Below, in pieces: positions 23,748 to 32,832 of a stretch of 64,000 bases of DNA. The translations under genes were made by a program, and so were the position numbers. The stretch lies in NCBI GenBank assembly GCA_046330285.1, contig JAXLSX010000005.1:62001-126000 (forward strand). Direction: 5' to 3'. The stretch's first letter is position 1, and each line of letters begins with the position of its first letter. This DNA is from RHKX01 sp046330285 (GTDB lineage: Bacteria; Actinomycetota; Thermoleophilia; Solirubrobacterales; 70-9). The notes under the pieces were generated by a model. The model was not told where the DNA came from. It did not search any database and saw nothing but the letters and a program-made list of their open reading frames with translations.

Positions 23748-25460
23748 ATGCGCCGCGTCTCGTCCGCGCTGATCCTGGGAGGGATCGTCCTGCTCATGCT
23801 CGCCTCGTCGGCGAGCGCGAACCTGCCCGTGCTCAAGCCCGCGAGCTATCCGGGGATGACGACCTACAACTGCCGGACCGACGCGATCACGCTGCAGCCT
23901 GGGCAGAACCTGAACAAGTACGAGCTGACGAAGGCGTGCCCTCATGCCGAGGTGGTCGACGGGCCGGGCGACACGAGCATCTTCGAGGCCGGATCGGGAG
24001 CCAGTGGGTTCATCACCCGGTTCCAGCCGAGCATGGTCGAGATCAAGCCGAGCGGCAAGATCGTGACGCCGGCCGTCTGGGACCTGCACCTCCATCACGT
24101 GGTCTGGCTGCCGCCGAGCGGCGGCGTACTCGCCGCGGGCGAGGAGAAGACGATCGCGATGCCCCCGCAGGGCTACGGCATCGAGATGGACGCAACGGCG
24201 AACTGGGGCCTCGTCCACATGCTCCACAACCTGACCGCGCAGCCGGGCCGGCAGGTCTACCTGACCTGGCAGATCGACTGGGTCCCGCAGACGACACCCG
24301 CGCGGACCGACATCTCGCGGGTCCGCGGCGTGTTCATGGACGTCGCCAACGGCGGCTCCTACCCGGTCTTCGACGCCCAGCAGAGCTTCGACAGCGACGG
24401 CGACGGCAAGTTCACCTTCCCCGAGGACGTCTCGACCGATCCCGCCGATCCGAGCAACGAGGAGATCGGGAAGATCTCCGATGCCCAGTCCTGGACGGTC
24501 CCCGACTCCTTCACCGACGGGGTCACGCTGCTCTCGGCCGGCGGCCATCTCCACCCGGGCGGGCTCTACGTCGACCTCACGGTCGCTCGCGACGGCCCCG
24601 ACGCCGGGACGATCGACGGCGACGACCCGTCCGAGGTCAAGCCGCTCTTCCGATCGGACGCGCACTACTTCGAGCCCGCAGGCGCGGTCAGCTGGGACGT
24701 GGCGCTGACCGTCGCGCGGCGCGACTGGCGGGTCCACCTCGAGCCCGGCGACACGATCTCGATCGACGCCACCTACAACGTCCGCAGGGCGTCCTGGTAC
24801 GAGTCGATGGGGATCCTCTCGGTCGCCTGGACTCCCAATGACGATCCGAACGCCCGCGATCCGTTTACCGACGCCGCCGCGGTGCGGGACATGTACGACG
24901 AGGGCGGGGCGCTGACCCACCGGCGCCTGCCGGAGAACATCGACACGCACGCTCGCGAAGACCTCAAGCTCCCGGATCCGCGAAAGCTTCGCTCCGGCGG
25001 CCGGGCCCCGGCTTCGGGCGTCGACATCAACAGCTTCGCCTACGGGAACGGCGGCTTCTCGGCGGTGCCGGGCTTCCCGACCAAGCTGATGCGACCGCCG
25101 GTGATCAAGCCCGGGCAGTCGCTCGAGTTCATCAACCAGGACGCGCTCTTCGGCCAGTCCCAGGACGAGCAGGCGTGGCACACGATCACCGCCTGCCGGG
25201 CGCCGTGCACGAAGGGCTCGGGCATCGGATACCCGCTCGCGAACGGACCGGTCGAGTTCGACTCCGGCCAGCTCGGGTACGGCTCCGGGCTCAACGTCAA
25301 CGTGCCGATCGGGTCGAACTCCTGGTCGACGCCGCCGCTGCCGGCATCCAAGGGGAAGCAGGGCAGGAACTTCGCCCGCGGCACGACCTACACGTACTTC
25401 TGCCGCCTCCACCCGTTCATGCGCGGCTCCTTCCGGGTCCGCGGCTCGCAGAACGGGTAG
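23748..25460 (+). CDS. PHM-like copper monooxygenase fused to a cupredoxin domain (paralogue 1)
   Basis: A 570-aa secreted protein (signal peptide to about SASA). The first half carries WDLHLHHVVW (about 111-120). The second unit has GGHLHPGGLYVDL (about 266-278), SDAHYFEPAG, HLEPGDTISIDATYN and WYESMGIL (about 350-357). Order and spacing match the His-His, His-x-His and Met copper ligands of peptidylglycine/dopamine-type monooxygenases. An EF-hand-like calcium loop (about 215-226, DSDGDGKFTFPE) is inserted. The C-terminal 140 residues form a cupredoxin-like domain with type 1 copper ligands His478, Cys552, His555 and Met558 (HTITA, YFCRLHPFM). A close paralogue lies at 48.6 kb. The substrate is unknown; the assignment rests on motif pattern, not on a search. 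Confidence 0.72.
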   Translation: MRRVSSALILGGIVLLMLASSASANLPVLKPASYPGMTTYNCRTDAITLQPGQNLNKYELTKACPHAEVVDGPGDTSIFEAGSGASGFITRFQPSMVEIKPSGKIVTPAVWDLHLHHVVWLPPSGGVLAAGEEKTIAMPPQGYGIEMDATANWGLVHMLHNLTAQPGRQVYLTWQIDWVPQTTPARTDISRVRGVFMDVANGGSYPVFDAQQSFDSDGDGKFTFPEDVSTDPADPSNEEIGKISDAQSWTVPDSFTDGVTLLSAGGHLHPGGLYVDLTVARDGPDAGTIDGDDPSEVKPLFRSDAHYFEPAGAVSWDVALTVARRDWRVHLEPGDTISIDATYNVRRASWYESMGILSVAWTPNDDPNARDPFTDAAAVRDMYDEGGALTHRRLPENIDTHAREDLKLPDPRKLRSGGRAPASGVDINSFAYGNGGFSAVPGFPTKLMRPPVIKPGQSLEFINQDALFGQSQDEQAWHTITACRAPCTKGSGIGYPLANGPVEFDSGQLGYGSGLNVNVPIGSNSWSTPPLPASKGKQGRNFARGTTYTYFCRLHPFMRGSFRVRGSQNG

Positions 25461-25472
25461 CCGGCCGAGCGC

Positions 25473-26117
25473 CTACCGGCCGGCGTCGCGGACGTTCGCG
25501 GGGTCGACGGTGACCTGGCGGCCGGCTATCTCGAGCTCGACGGCGACGACTCCGGGCTCGTCAGGATCGGCCACGAAGTCGACCGGAACCGATCCTCCCG
25601 CAACCTCGCGCCAGCGGCTGCCGACCAGATCCGGATCGGCGACGGCGACGGTCAGCCTGCGCAGATCCCCGGTCGCGGCGCGGTCGGCCCAGCCGGGGCC
25701 GCCCCAGCGCCACGATGCCGCTGGTCTGGGCTCGCTCAGCGAGACGATCGCGCCGCCGATCTGAGTTGGGTGGAGGTGGACCTCGGCGATGTCGTCGAGT
25801 TCGATCTCGAAGACCGTGGCGATGTCGAGGGCGCGAGCTCGCTCCCGCGCTGCCGCCAGGTCGTCGACCTGGAGCATCGCCATGTACCCGCAGTCGCCGC
25901 CCCGTCGCTCTATCTGGCGGCCCGCGGCCGTTCCCTCCCGGGTCGGGGAGACGAGCTCGAGGAAGGTGTCGCCGATCGCGAAGACCGCGTTGCGGAGGCC
26001 GAAGTGGGCGATCGCCGGGTCCGCGTAGGGCTCGCCCATCGACAGCTCCGAGCGCAGCGACTCGACCGATCCGTCGAGGTCGGAGACGGCGATCACGGCC
26101 TGGCGCAGGCGGGGCAT
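25473..26117 (-). CDS. VOC/glyoxalase-like protein
   Basis: A 214-aa vicinal-oxygen-chelate family protein (glyoxalase_3-like). Two beta-alpha-beta units: RQAVIAVSDLDGSVESLRSEL to DTFLELVSP, and GYMAMLQVDDLAAARERARAL to HPTQIGGAIVSLSEP. The closing His and Glu are plausible metal ligands. A shorter third unit (RLTVAVADPDLVGSRWREVAG) ends the protein. Substrate unknown. The start at 26117 is supported by a -10 box seven bases before it. The stop lies 12 bases from the end of the convergent PHM gene. Confidence 0.8.
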   Translation of the reverse strand: MPRLRQAVIAVSDLDGSVESLRSELSMGEPYADPAIAHFGLRNAVFAIGDTFLELVSPTREGTAAGRQIERRGGDCGYMAMLQVDDLAAARERARALDIATVFEIELDDIAEVHLHPTQIGGAIVSLSEPRPAASWRWGGPGWADRAATGDLRRLTVAVADPDLVGSRWREVAGGSVPVDFVADPDEPGVVAVELEIAGRQVTVDPANVRDAGR

Positions 26118-26124
26118 CGTGATC

Positions 26125-26130
26125 AGTATC
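26125..26130 (-). promoter_or_regulatory. -10 box GATACT, leaderless start of the VOC gene
   Basis: Minus-strand GATACT, seven bases (GATCACG), then ATG at 26117. No Shine-Dalgarno. It lies in the 22-bp gap after the sulfatase stop. Confidence 0.5.
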
Positions 26131-26139
26131 GCGACGTCG

Positions 26140-27619
26140 CTAACGACAGCCGCTACCGCGGCAGCCCGTCAGGTGCTTGAGTCGCCGGCTCAGCTTCTGC
26201 CGCAGATCCCGATAGGAGGGATCGCGGTAGCGGTTGTCCATCTCGTACGGGTCCTTGCGAAGGTCGTAGAGCTCGCCGAGCGGGCCGAGGCCGCGGTGCC
26301 GGTCCCGTTGGGTCTTGATCAGGACATAGCGGCTGCCGCGCAGCGCCCGGAACGGGCGGTGGCCGCTGCCCCGGAGCATCTCGATCAGGAGGTTGCGGCT
26401 CCGCACCTTCTTCGGGTTGTGGATCAGCGGCAGCAGCGACCGGCCGTCCATGCCGCCCCGTGGAGCGCCGGCGAGATCGAGGATCGTCGGGGCGAGGTCG
26501 ATGTTGCCGACGACCTGGGACCGCCTCTGCCCATGCGGAATCCCCGGGCCGCGGATCAGCAGCGGCACGCCGATCGATTCCTCGTAGGGCACGGACTTCC
26601 CGGTCAGCCTGTGCTCGCCGAGGAGGAAGCCATTGTCGGAGGTGAAGACGATCACGGTCCGGTTGAGCTCGCCCGTCCGCTTCAGCCGGCCGACGATGTG
26701 CCGGACGGCGTCGTCGACGGACAGCAGGCTTCTGAGCCGGCTCCGGTAGAGGGCGCGGATCTCGAGCTTGCGGACGTGGCTGAGCGGTGGCTTGCGGGTG
26801 AACCGGGGCTTGTCGGAGACGTCGGCTTCGTTGAAGGAGGGTGGCTTCGGCAGCCGGGCGTGCTCGAATCGGGAGCCGTAGCGAGGCGCGGCGAGCGGAT
26901 TGCGGGGCCTGCCGCGTCGCTGGCCGTCGACGTGGGGGGCCACGGCGCCGAGCATCAGGAAGAACGGCTTGGCGCTTCGCGCTCTCGGCGATGAAGTGGG
27001 TCGACTGCCGAGCGAAGAGATCGGTCTGGTAGTCGTGCGCCGAGTTCCCGTACGTCTTCATCCTGCCGTCGGCGTCGACGACGTCGCCGAACATGTTGTA
27101 GGTCGTCCCGAACGCCGGCTCGAACCACCGGTTCCATCCGGCGGGGACGTTGAGCTGGCCGTCGCTGCCGGGGTGGTTGAGGTACTTGCCGACGTAGCCC
27201 GTGCGGTAGCCGGCCCGTTGCAGCCGCACGGCGAGGGTCTGGCGGGGCCTGACCGAGTGGCTGAAGCCGGCAGCGCCCCCCTTCGGCGGGTCGTTCCCCG
27301 GGACGCCGTGGTTGTGGGCGTAGAGGCCGGTTTGGAATGTGGTGCGCGACGGGCAGCAGAGCGGCGTCGTCACGACCGAGTTGACGAAGTTGACGCCCTG
27401 GCCCGCGATCAGCCGCCGGGTGCTCTTCAACACGTGCATCGAACCGACGTCGAGGTCGTCGGTCATCACGACGACGACGTTGGGTCTGGCGATCGCCAGG
27501 GCGGGGGCGACGATGCTCGCGGTGAGGATGGCCGCTGCGATCAGCCATGCCAGCCGCAGCAATCGAGTCCGGACGGAGCGGCGGCGGCCGCAGGCGTGTC
27601 GAGTCCGGAGCGCAGCCAT
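26140..27619 (-). pseudogene. Type I sulfatase, interrupted by a one-base frameshift
   Basis: Arylsulfatase-family hydrolase, exported (N-terminal signal from ATG 27619 to about PALAIA). N-terminal frame: NVVVVMTDDLDVGSM (metal-binding DD) and the formylglycine site LCCPSRTTFQTG. It runs correctly to HFIAESAKR, then turns into Arg/Pro-rich noise. The C-terminal frame resumes at FFLMLGAVAPH and continues through VIVFTSDNGFLLGEH, GVPLLIRGPG and DLAPTILDLAG to the stop. One extra G at 26971/26972 explains it: removing it gives AKRKPFFLMLGAVAPH, the family sequence, and a 492-aa protein. Both halves are otherwise intact and under constraint, so this is a very recent mutation or a sequencing error. 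FGE at the window start would activate it. Confidence 0.85.
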
Positions 27620-27802
27620 GCGGTGCTGAGTGTCCGGGAGGCCTGGGGCTCCGGCATCGGTGGGCACTACCGGTCCGGCGTCGGGTTCGGTCTCCCGGCT
27701 GACATACGTACTCGGGTTCCGGGTTTCATCCGGATGCGTCGTGCCGCGCCGATCGATGGACTTGGCTCGCAAATCGAAAATCGGGGACCGTCAGGAGCCG
27801 AG

Positions 27803-28036
27803 ATGAAGCTGAACATGGGAACCGCCGACCGAGCCGTCCGGACGTTCATCGTCGCCCCGGTCCTGATCGTCCTCGCCCTCTTCGTGTTCGGCGCCGGCAG
27901 CATCGCCGGTGTGATCGCGCTGGTCGTCGCGGCGGTGATGCTGCTCACCTCCGCCGTCGGCAACTGTCCCCTCTACAGCGTGCTCGGCGTATTGACATGC
28001 CCACGCGACGAGGGAAGCGTCTCCGTCTCGCGCTGA
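27803..28036 (+). CDS. DUF2892 (YgaP-type) small membrane protein
   Basis: A 77-aa protein: MKLNMGTADRAVRTF then two transmembrane helices (about 16-55) and the conserved NCPLYSVLGVLTC end. This is the DUF2892 pattern, found alone or fused to rhodanese as in YgaP. AGGAG lies six bases before ATG. Its last 64 bp overlap the 3' end of the convergent monooxygenase gene. Role unknown. Confidence 0.85.
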   Translation: MKLNMGTADRAVRTFIVAPVLIVLALFVFGAGSIAGVIALVVAAVMLLTSAVGNCPLYSVLGVLTCPRDEGSVSVSR

Positions 28037-29514
28037 GCGAAGTCGTAGTCGGAGAGGGGGAAGCGGCGGGCGCGCCACATCGTCTCGATCGTCGGGACCG
28101 GCCGCAGCGGCACGTCGCCGTGGTCGTCGAAGTAATAGGAGTTGGCGAGACCGCAGCTCTCCTGCCAGAAGATCTGCCGCTTGCGGCGCCGGAGCATCTC
28201 CGCGAAGTAGCGGTCGTTGGCTGCGCCCTTGACCTCGACGGTCTTGGCTCCCATCCGCTCCGCGTGGCCGAGGCAGCGGGCGATGTGACGACTCTGGGTC
28301 TCGACGAGGTTGAAGTAGGAGGAGCCGTTGTAGCCGTAGGGCCCCATGACCATGAAGTAGTTGGGGAAGCCCGGGACGCTGACGCCTTCGTATGCCTGGA
28401 AGCGGTTGACGCGCCAGAACTCCTCGAGGTCGCGACCGTCGCGACCGGCGATCGGGTACTTGGGGAAGTTGCCCGAGTCGAAGACCTTAAACCCGGTCGC
28501 GAGCACGAGCACGTCGAGGTCGTGCTCGGTGCCGCCGGCGGTGCGGATGCCGGCCGGGGTGATCTCCGCGATCGGGTCGGTCTCGAGGGTCACGTTGGCG
28601 CGGTTGAACGTCGCCAGGTAGGTGTTGTGGAAGCTCGGGCGCTTGCAGCCGAGCCCGTAGCGCGGCGTGAGCTTCTCCTGCAGGTCCGGGTCGTGGACCT
28701 GCTCGCGGATGTACTGCTTGGCCCTGCCCTCGAACAGCGTCCCGAGCCCGAGCGGCCGGTGATAGTGGGCCGACAGGGGGAACGTCAGCTCGACGAGGGA
28801 CTGACTCAGCGTGCGGGCGGCGCGCTGAGCGCCGGGGACGTTCGCGAGCGTCCAGCGCACGGAGGCGGGGAGGGGGCGGTCGAACTTCGGCAGACACCAG
28901 ATCGGCGTCCGCTGGAAGACGGTGAGCTTGCTGACCTCGGGGGCGATCTCGGGGATCAGCTGGACCGCGGACGCTCCGGTCCCGATCACGCCGACGCGCT
29001 TGCCCGCGAGATCGGCCCCGCGGTCCCAGCGGGCGGTGTGGATCGTCTGCCCCGCGAAGCTGTCGACCCCGGGGATGTCCGGCTTCTTCGGGACGGTGAG
29101 GACGCCGGTCGCGTCGATGATGTGGTGGACCAGCAGTTCCTCACCGGCGGCCGTCTCGACGCGCCAGCGGTTCAGGCTCTCGTCGAACTCGGCGCCGGCG
29201 ATCGTCGTCCCGAAGCGGGTCTTGGCGGTCAGTCCGTGCTCGGCGGCGCAGCTCTTGGCGTAGGCGAGGAGTTCCTCTCCCGGCGCGTAGGTCCGCGACC
29301 AGTCGGGCCGCTGCGCGAACGAGTACTGATAGGAGAACGACGGGATGTCGACCGCGAGCCCCGGGTAGCGGTTCCAGTACCAGGTGCCGCCGAAGTCCTC
29401 GCCCTGCTCGACGATCAGGTAGTCGCGCAGGCCCGCCTCCTCGAGCCGGACTGCCATCCCGATCCCGGAGAAACCTGCGCCGATGATGAGGATCTCGTGC
29501 TTGGCGGTGTCCAT
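27973..29514 (-). CDS. Flavin-containing (Baeyer-Villiger-type) monooxygenase
   Basis: A 513-aa FAD/NADPH monooxygenase. FAD site IIGAGFSGIG (about 9-18), GGTWYWNRYPG, the family fingerprint FAGQTIHTARW (FxGxxxHxxxW) just before the NADPH site VGVIGTGASAVQ, and the closing ATGFKVFDSG are all present. Such enzymes oxidise ketones to esters or hydroxylate xenobiotics and steroids; the substrate is unknown. The start at 29514 rather than 29562 is set by a near-consensus -10 (GATAAT) seven bases upstream. It diverges from the DUF202 gene and overlaps the DUF2892 gene at its 3' end. Confidence 0.9.
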   Translation of the reverse strand: MDTAKHEILIIGAGFSGIGMAVRLEEAGLRDYLIVEQGEDFGGTWYWNRYPGLAVDIPSFSYQYSFAQRPDWSRTYAPGEELLAYAKSCAAEHGLTAKTRFGTTIAGAEFDESLNRWRVETAAGEELLVHHIIDATGVLTVPKKPDIPGVDSFAGQTIHTARWDRGADLAGKRVGVIGTGASAVQLIPEIAPEVSKLTVFQRTPIWCLPKFDRPLPASVRWTLANVPGAQRAARTLSQSLVELTFPLSAHYHRPLGLGTLFEGRAKQYIREQVHDPDLQEKLTPRYGLGCKRPSFHNTYLATFNRANVTLETDPIAEITPAGIRTAGGTEHDLDVLVLATGFKVFDSGNFPKYPIAGRDGRDLEEFWRVNRFQAYEGVSVPGFPNYFMVMGPYGYNGSSYFNLVETQSRHIARCLGHAERMGAKTVEVKGAANDRYFAEMLRRRKRQIFWQESCGLANSYYFDDHGDVPLRPVPTIETMWRARRFPLSDYDFAQRETETLPSSRGHVNTPSTL

Positions 29515-29521
29515 CCAGTCG

Positions 29522-29527
29522 ATTATC
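29522..29527 (-). promoter_or_regulatory. -10 box GATAAT, leaderless start of the monooxygenase
   Basis: Minus-strand GATAAT, seven bases (CGACTGG), ATG at 29514. Back-to-back with the DUF202 promoter. Confidence 0.6.
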
Positions 29528-29544
29528 GCGTCCCACGCCGCGCA

Positions 29545-29550
29545 TAGATT
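29545..29550 (+). promoter_or_regulatory. -10 box TAGATT, leaderless start of the DUF202 gene
   Basis: TAGATT, six bases (GCTGGC), GTG at 29557. No Shine-Dalgarno. Confidence 0.55.
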
Positions 29551-29556
29551 GCTGGC

Positions 29557-29958
29557 GTGCAAGAAGTCGAAGACACGTCACCCGAAGCCGTAATGCCGAC
29601 GATCATCCGGCTCAACGAGCAGGACGCCGGCCTCTCGAACGAGCGCACGCTGCTGGCCTGGTACCGGGCCGCGATCAGCGCGCTGGCGATGTCGGTGGCG
29701 GCCGGCAAGCTCGTTCCGTCGCTGGCGCAGGGAACGTCCGAGCTCTGGCTCGCCGCGGGCGCGGTCTTCGCGATGCTCGCCGTCGCGTTCACGTTCGCCG
29801 GACTCCGGTCCTACCGCGCGATGCGGATCACCCTGGCGGCAACCGCCGGCGATGCCGGCGAGGAGGACGAGCCGGCGGCGGGCGCGCTCCCGGCGATCGG
29901 CGCCGGGATCATCACGCTCGCCGTGATCTGCGGGTTGCTCGTCGCCCTCGATCGCTGA
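29557..29958 (+). CDS. DUF202 (YidH-type) membrane protein
   Basis: A 133-aa protein. A soluble N-terminus carries the family signature LSNERTLLAWYRAAISALAM, which leads into the first of three transmembrane segments (about 47-62, 67-87, 112-130). Members are small inner-membrane proteins of unknown role. GTG 29557 fits the leaderless promoter; ATG 29593 is the alternative. Confidence 0.85.
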   Translation: MQEVEDTSPEAVMPTIIRLNEQDAGLSNERTLLAWYRAAISALAMSVAAGKLVPSLAQGTSELWLAAGAVFAMLAVAFTFAGLRSYRAMRITLAATAGDAGEEDEPAAGALPAIGAGIITLAVICGLLVALDR

Positions 29959-30069
29959 GCCGGGGCCGGCCGGCCGAACCCGCTCGCGGCCGGGCTCGCC
30001 TTGTCATACTCCGCCGCGACCCAGGAGAGAGCGCGGCCGGGGAGCCGCGAGAGAGAGGGAGTTTCAGTA

Positions 30070-32490
30070 GTGAGCCGTGTCAGGTCGTTCCTGTTCGTAC
30101 TCGTCGTCGCGGCCGTGGCCGCCATCGTTCCCGCATCGGCGTCGGCCGGCGTCAAGAGCGGCGATGACATCACCCGCTACATCCTGCCTCCGGGCAACTT
30201 CGGCGGGCTGCCGTTCACGGCGAACTCGACCGATCAGCTCCCGCTCTACAGCGGGCTGACGCCGCTTCGCGACGACATCACCAAGTCCGACATCGCCGAC
30301 CACTTCCTGCCGGAGGACTTCGCCCCGATCGGGGACGCCCACGAGGAGGACACCGGTCGCGCCGGCACCAGGATCGTCTATGACGCCTACGGTATCCCGC
30401 ACGTCTACGGCAAGACCCGCGAGGACCTCGCGTTCGGCGCCGGCTGGACGACGGCCCGGGACCGCGGCCTGCTGCTGACCCTCGGCCGGGGCCCCGCCCG
30501 CGCCGCGGTCGCCGACGTCCCCAACCTCGACGCCTTCTCGCTGGTCACGAGCGGCCAGTCGTACGTCCCGAGTGAGCAGTCCGAGGCGCTCGTCTCGAAG
30601 CAGAGGAAGCTTCTCGTCAAGACCTACGGCAAGGAGGGCAAGCAGATCATCAGCGACGCCCGCGCCTACGCCGACGGCATCAACGCCTACTGGGACGCCA
30701 ACGACATCGACCAACCGCCCGCGAACGTCAACGACGTGATCGCGGTGACCGCGTTCATCGGGTCGATCTTCGGCGCCGGCGGCGGCGGCGAGGCCGCGAA
30801 CTCCGACCTGCTCGCGAAGCTCCAGGACGAGCTCGGCGCGAACAAGGGCTACGACGCCTGGGACGACGTGATGCTCGCCGACGATCCCGAGGCGCCGACG
30901 ACGATCGACAAGCGCTTCAACTACGGCCCGATCACCGGCGGCAAGGTCAAGGGCTCGGTCGTTGTCGATCCGGGCTCGATCACCAGCCTCGACCCGACCG
31001 TGACCGACGCCCAGGCGGCGGCCGCACCGGCCCGCCGTCAGGCCTCGAACTTCTTGGTCGCCTCGCCCGAGCGCTCCGCCACCGGCAACGCACTCGCGGT
31101 CATGGGTCCGCAGCTCGGCTACTACTACCCCGAGATCGTCCAGCAGATCGACCTGCACGGCCCCGGCATCAAGGCGCAGGGCGCCGCGGTTCCGGGTCTG
31201 GCGATGTACATCCTCATCGGCCGGACGCAGAACTACGCCTGGTCGCTGACCTCCGCGGGCCACGACGTCCGCGACGTCTTCGCCGAGAAGCTCTGCGAGC
31301 CCGACGGGTCGGCGCCGACGCGCGACTCGACGCACTACCTGTTCAAGGGCAAGTGCAAGGCGTTCAAGCCGTTCGATGCCGGCACGCTCAACGGCGACCC
31401 GGTCGCCTACGACACCACCGTCCACGGCCCGGTGTTCGCGACCGCGACCGTCAAGGGCAAGCCGTTCGCGCTCTCACGCGAGCGCTCGACATTCGGCCGC
31501 GACGGCCTCAACCTCGCGGCCCTGAAGGGCATGACCGAGGGCGACGCGAAGACGCCGAAGAAGTTCTGGAAGACGGCCAACCGGTTCGGCTTCACCTTCA
31601 ACTGGGCATACACCTCGCGCGGCAAGACGGCGTACTTCACGTCGGGCCTGCTGCCGAAGCGCGCTCGCGGCCTCGACCGCAGGCTCCCGACGCTCGGCAC
31701 CGGCAAGTACGAGTGGAAGGGCTTCCTCAGCCAGAACGACCACCCGCATGCCGTCGGCGGTCCGAAGGGCCTGCTGCTGAACTGGAACAACCAGTCGGCG
31801 CCGGGTTTCATGCACGGCGACGACGAGCCCTACGGCTCGGTCCATCGCGTCGAGCTGTTCGACCAGTGGCCGCGGAAGGCGAAGATCACCGACAACGTCG
31901 GGATCATGAACCGCGCCGCGACCGAGGACGTCCGCTCGCCGGTCTGGCCGATCGTCAGCCGGGTGCTGGCCTCCGGGCCCGCCCCGAACGCGCGCGACCA
32001 GGCGGTCGTCGACCTGCTCGACGATTGGGTCTCGCGTGACGCTCCGCGCCTCGACGCCGATCTCGACACCTACTACGACGAGGCGGGGCCGACGATCATG
32101 GACCGGACCTGGAGGCCGATCGCCGAGGCGGTCATGGAGCCGCGGTTCGGCGACCTGCTCGACGACCTCAACAACGTTCGCGGGCTCAGCGGCCTGTCGG
32201 GCGAGTCCTACGTCGATAAGGACCTGAGGACGCTCCTCGGCGACAAGGTCAAGGGCAAGTACAACCTCAGCTACTGCGGCAAGGGCAAGCTGGACGCCTG
32301 CCGGGCGTCGCTCTGGGACGCGATCGACGCGAGCGCCGACAGCCTCGAGTCCGACTTCGCCAGCAGCGATCCGTCGGTCTGGCGCGGCAAGGCGAGCACG
32401 ACCGGCTTCGCGCCGGGCCTGCTTCCGAACCGGTTCCCGACCACGAACCGGCCGACGTTCCAGCAGGTCCTCGAGTTCGCTCAGCGCTGA
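30070..32490 (+). CDS. Penicillin-acylase-family N-terminal-nucleophile amidohydrolase
   Basis: An 806-aa secreted Ntn hydrolase (S45). GTG 30070 with GAGGGAG eight bases upstream is chosen over the open TTG at 30001. A signal peptide runs to about SASAG. The alpha chain contains RIVYDAYGIPHVYGKTREDLAFGAGW. The linker ends at RRQA, where autocleavage would expose Ser326 (SNFLVASPERSATG), the beta-chain nucleophile. The beta chain keeps LGYYYPEIVQQIDLHG, GLAMYILIGRTQNYAWSLTS and LLNWNNQSAPGF. Relatives split penicillins, acyl-homoserine lactones or other amides; the real substrate is unknown. Not obviously in an operon. Confidence 0.9.
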   Translation: MSRVRSFLFVLVVAAVAAIVPASASAGVKSGDDITRYILPPGNFGGLPFTANSTDQLPLYSGLTPLRDDITKSDIADHFLPEDFAPIGDAHEEDTGRAGTRIVYDAYGIPHVYGKTREDLAFGAGWTTARDRGLLLTLGRGPARAAVADVPNLDAFSLVTSGQSYVPSEQSEALVSKQRKLLVKTYGKEGKQIISDARAYADGINAYWDANDIDQPPANVNDVIAVTAFIGSIFGAGGGGEAANSDLLAKLQDELGANKGYDAWDDVMLADDPEAPTTIDKRFNYGPITGGKVKGSVVVDPGSITSLDPTVTDAQAAAAPARRQASNFLVASPERSATGNALAVMGPQLGYYYPEIVQQIDLHGPGIKAQGAAVPGLAMYILIGRTQNYAWSLTSAGHDVRDVFAEKLCEPDGSAPTRDSTHYLFKGKCKAFKPFDAGTLNGDPVAYDTTVHGPVFATATVKGKPFALSRERSTFGRDGLNLAALKGMTEGDAKTPKKFWKTANRFGFTFNWAYTSRGKTAYFTSGLLPKRARGLDRRLPTLGTGKYEWKGFLSQNDHPHAVGGPKGLLLNWNNQSAPGFMHGDDEPYGSVHRVELFDQWPRKAKITDNVGIMNRAATEDVRSPVWPIVSRVLASGPAPNARDQAVVDLLDDWVSRDAPRLDADLDTYYDEAGPTIMDRTWRPIAEAVMEPRFGDLLDDLNNVRGLSGLSGESYVDKDLRTLLGDKVKGKYNLSYCGKGKLDACRASLWDAIDASADSLESDFASSDPSVWRGKASTTGFAPGLLPNRFPTTNRPTFQQVLEFAQR

Positions 32491-32529
32491 CGCGGCCCTC
32501 GGGCCGCGGCCACGGGTACCCGGACGGGC

Positions 32530-32805
32530 TCAGCCCGCCGGGTGCTCGCGCGCCCAGCGCGCGATCGTCCCCGACCCGCTGACGACCTCGCCGTCGTCGG
32601 CGACCAGGACCGGCACGTTCTCCTGACCGGAGATGGCGCGGATCTCGTCGCGCTTGCCGCGGCGGGTCCACGGCATCAGCCGGTAGCCCTCGACCGTCTC
32701 GATCTCGAACTCGTACCCGGCGTCGCGGAGCGCGTCCGCCGCCCGTCCGCAGGGGTGTCCGAGCTTGCCGGCGTGGTCTCGCTGTCCGCAGGTGTAGAGC
32801 TTCAT
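32530..32805 (-). CDS. Glutaredoxin/GST N-terminal-domain protein
   Basis: A 91-aa thioredoxin-fold protein (MKLYTCGQRDH start; later ENVPVLVADDGEVVSGSGTIARW, the cis-Pro and S-rich glutathione-site pattern). The usual CxxC is absent; the only cysteines are C6 and C19, so disulfide chemistry of the classical kind is unlikely. A GST-N-like binding role is inferred. The start is fixed by a -10 box seven bases upstream. Confidence 0.8.
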   Translation of the reverse strand: MKLYTCGQRDHAGKLGHPCGRAADALRDAGYEFEIETVEGYRLMPWTRRGKRDEIRAISGQENVPVLVADDGEVVSGSGTIARWAREHPAG

Positions 32806-32812
32806 GGCGCGG

Positions 32813-32818
32813 ACCCTA
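32813..32818 (-). promoter_or_regulatory. -10 box TAGGGT, leaderless start of the GST-N gene
   Basis: Minus-strand TAGGGT, seven bases, ATG at 32805. It lies between this gene and the stop of the PhoU-like gene. Confidence 0.5.
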
Positions 32819-32832
32819 GATGACCATCCGCC

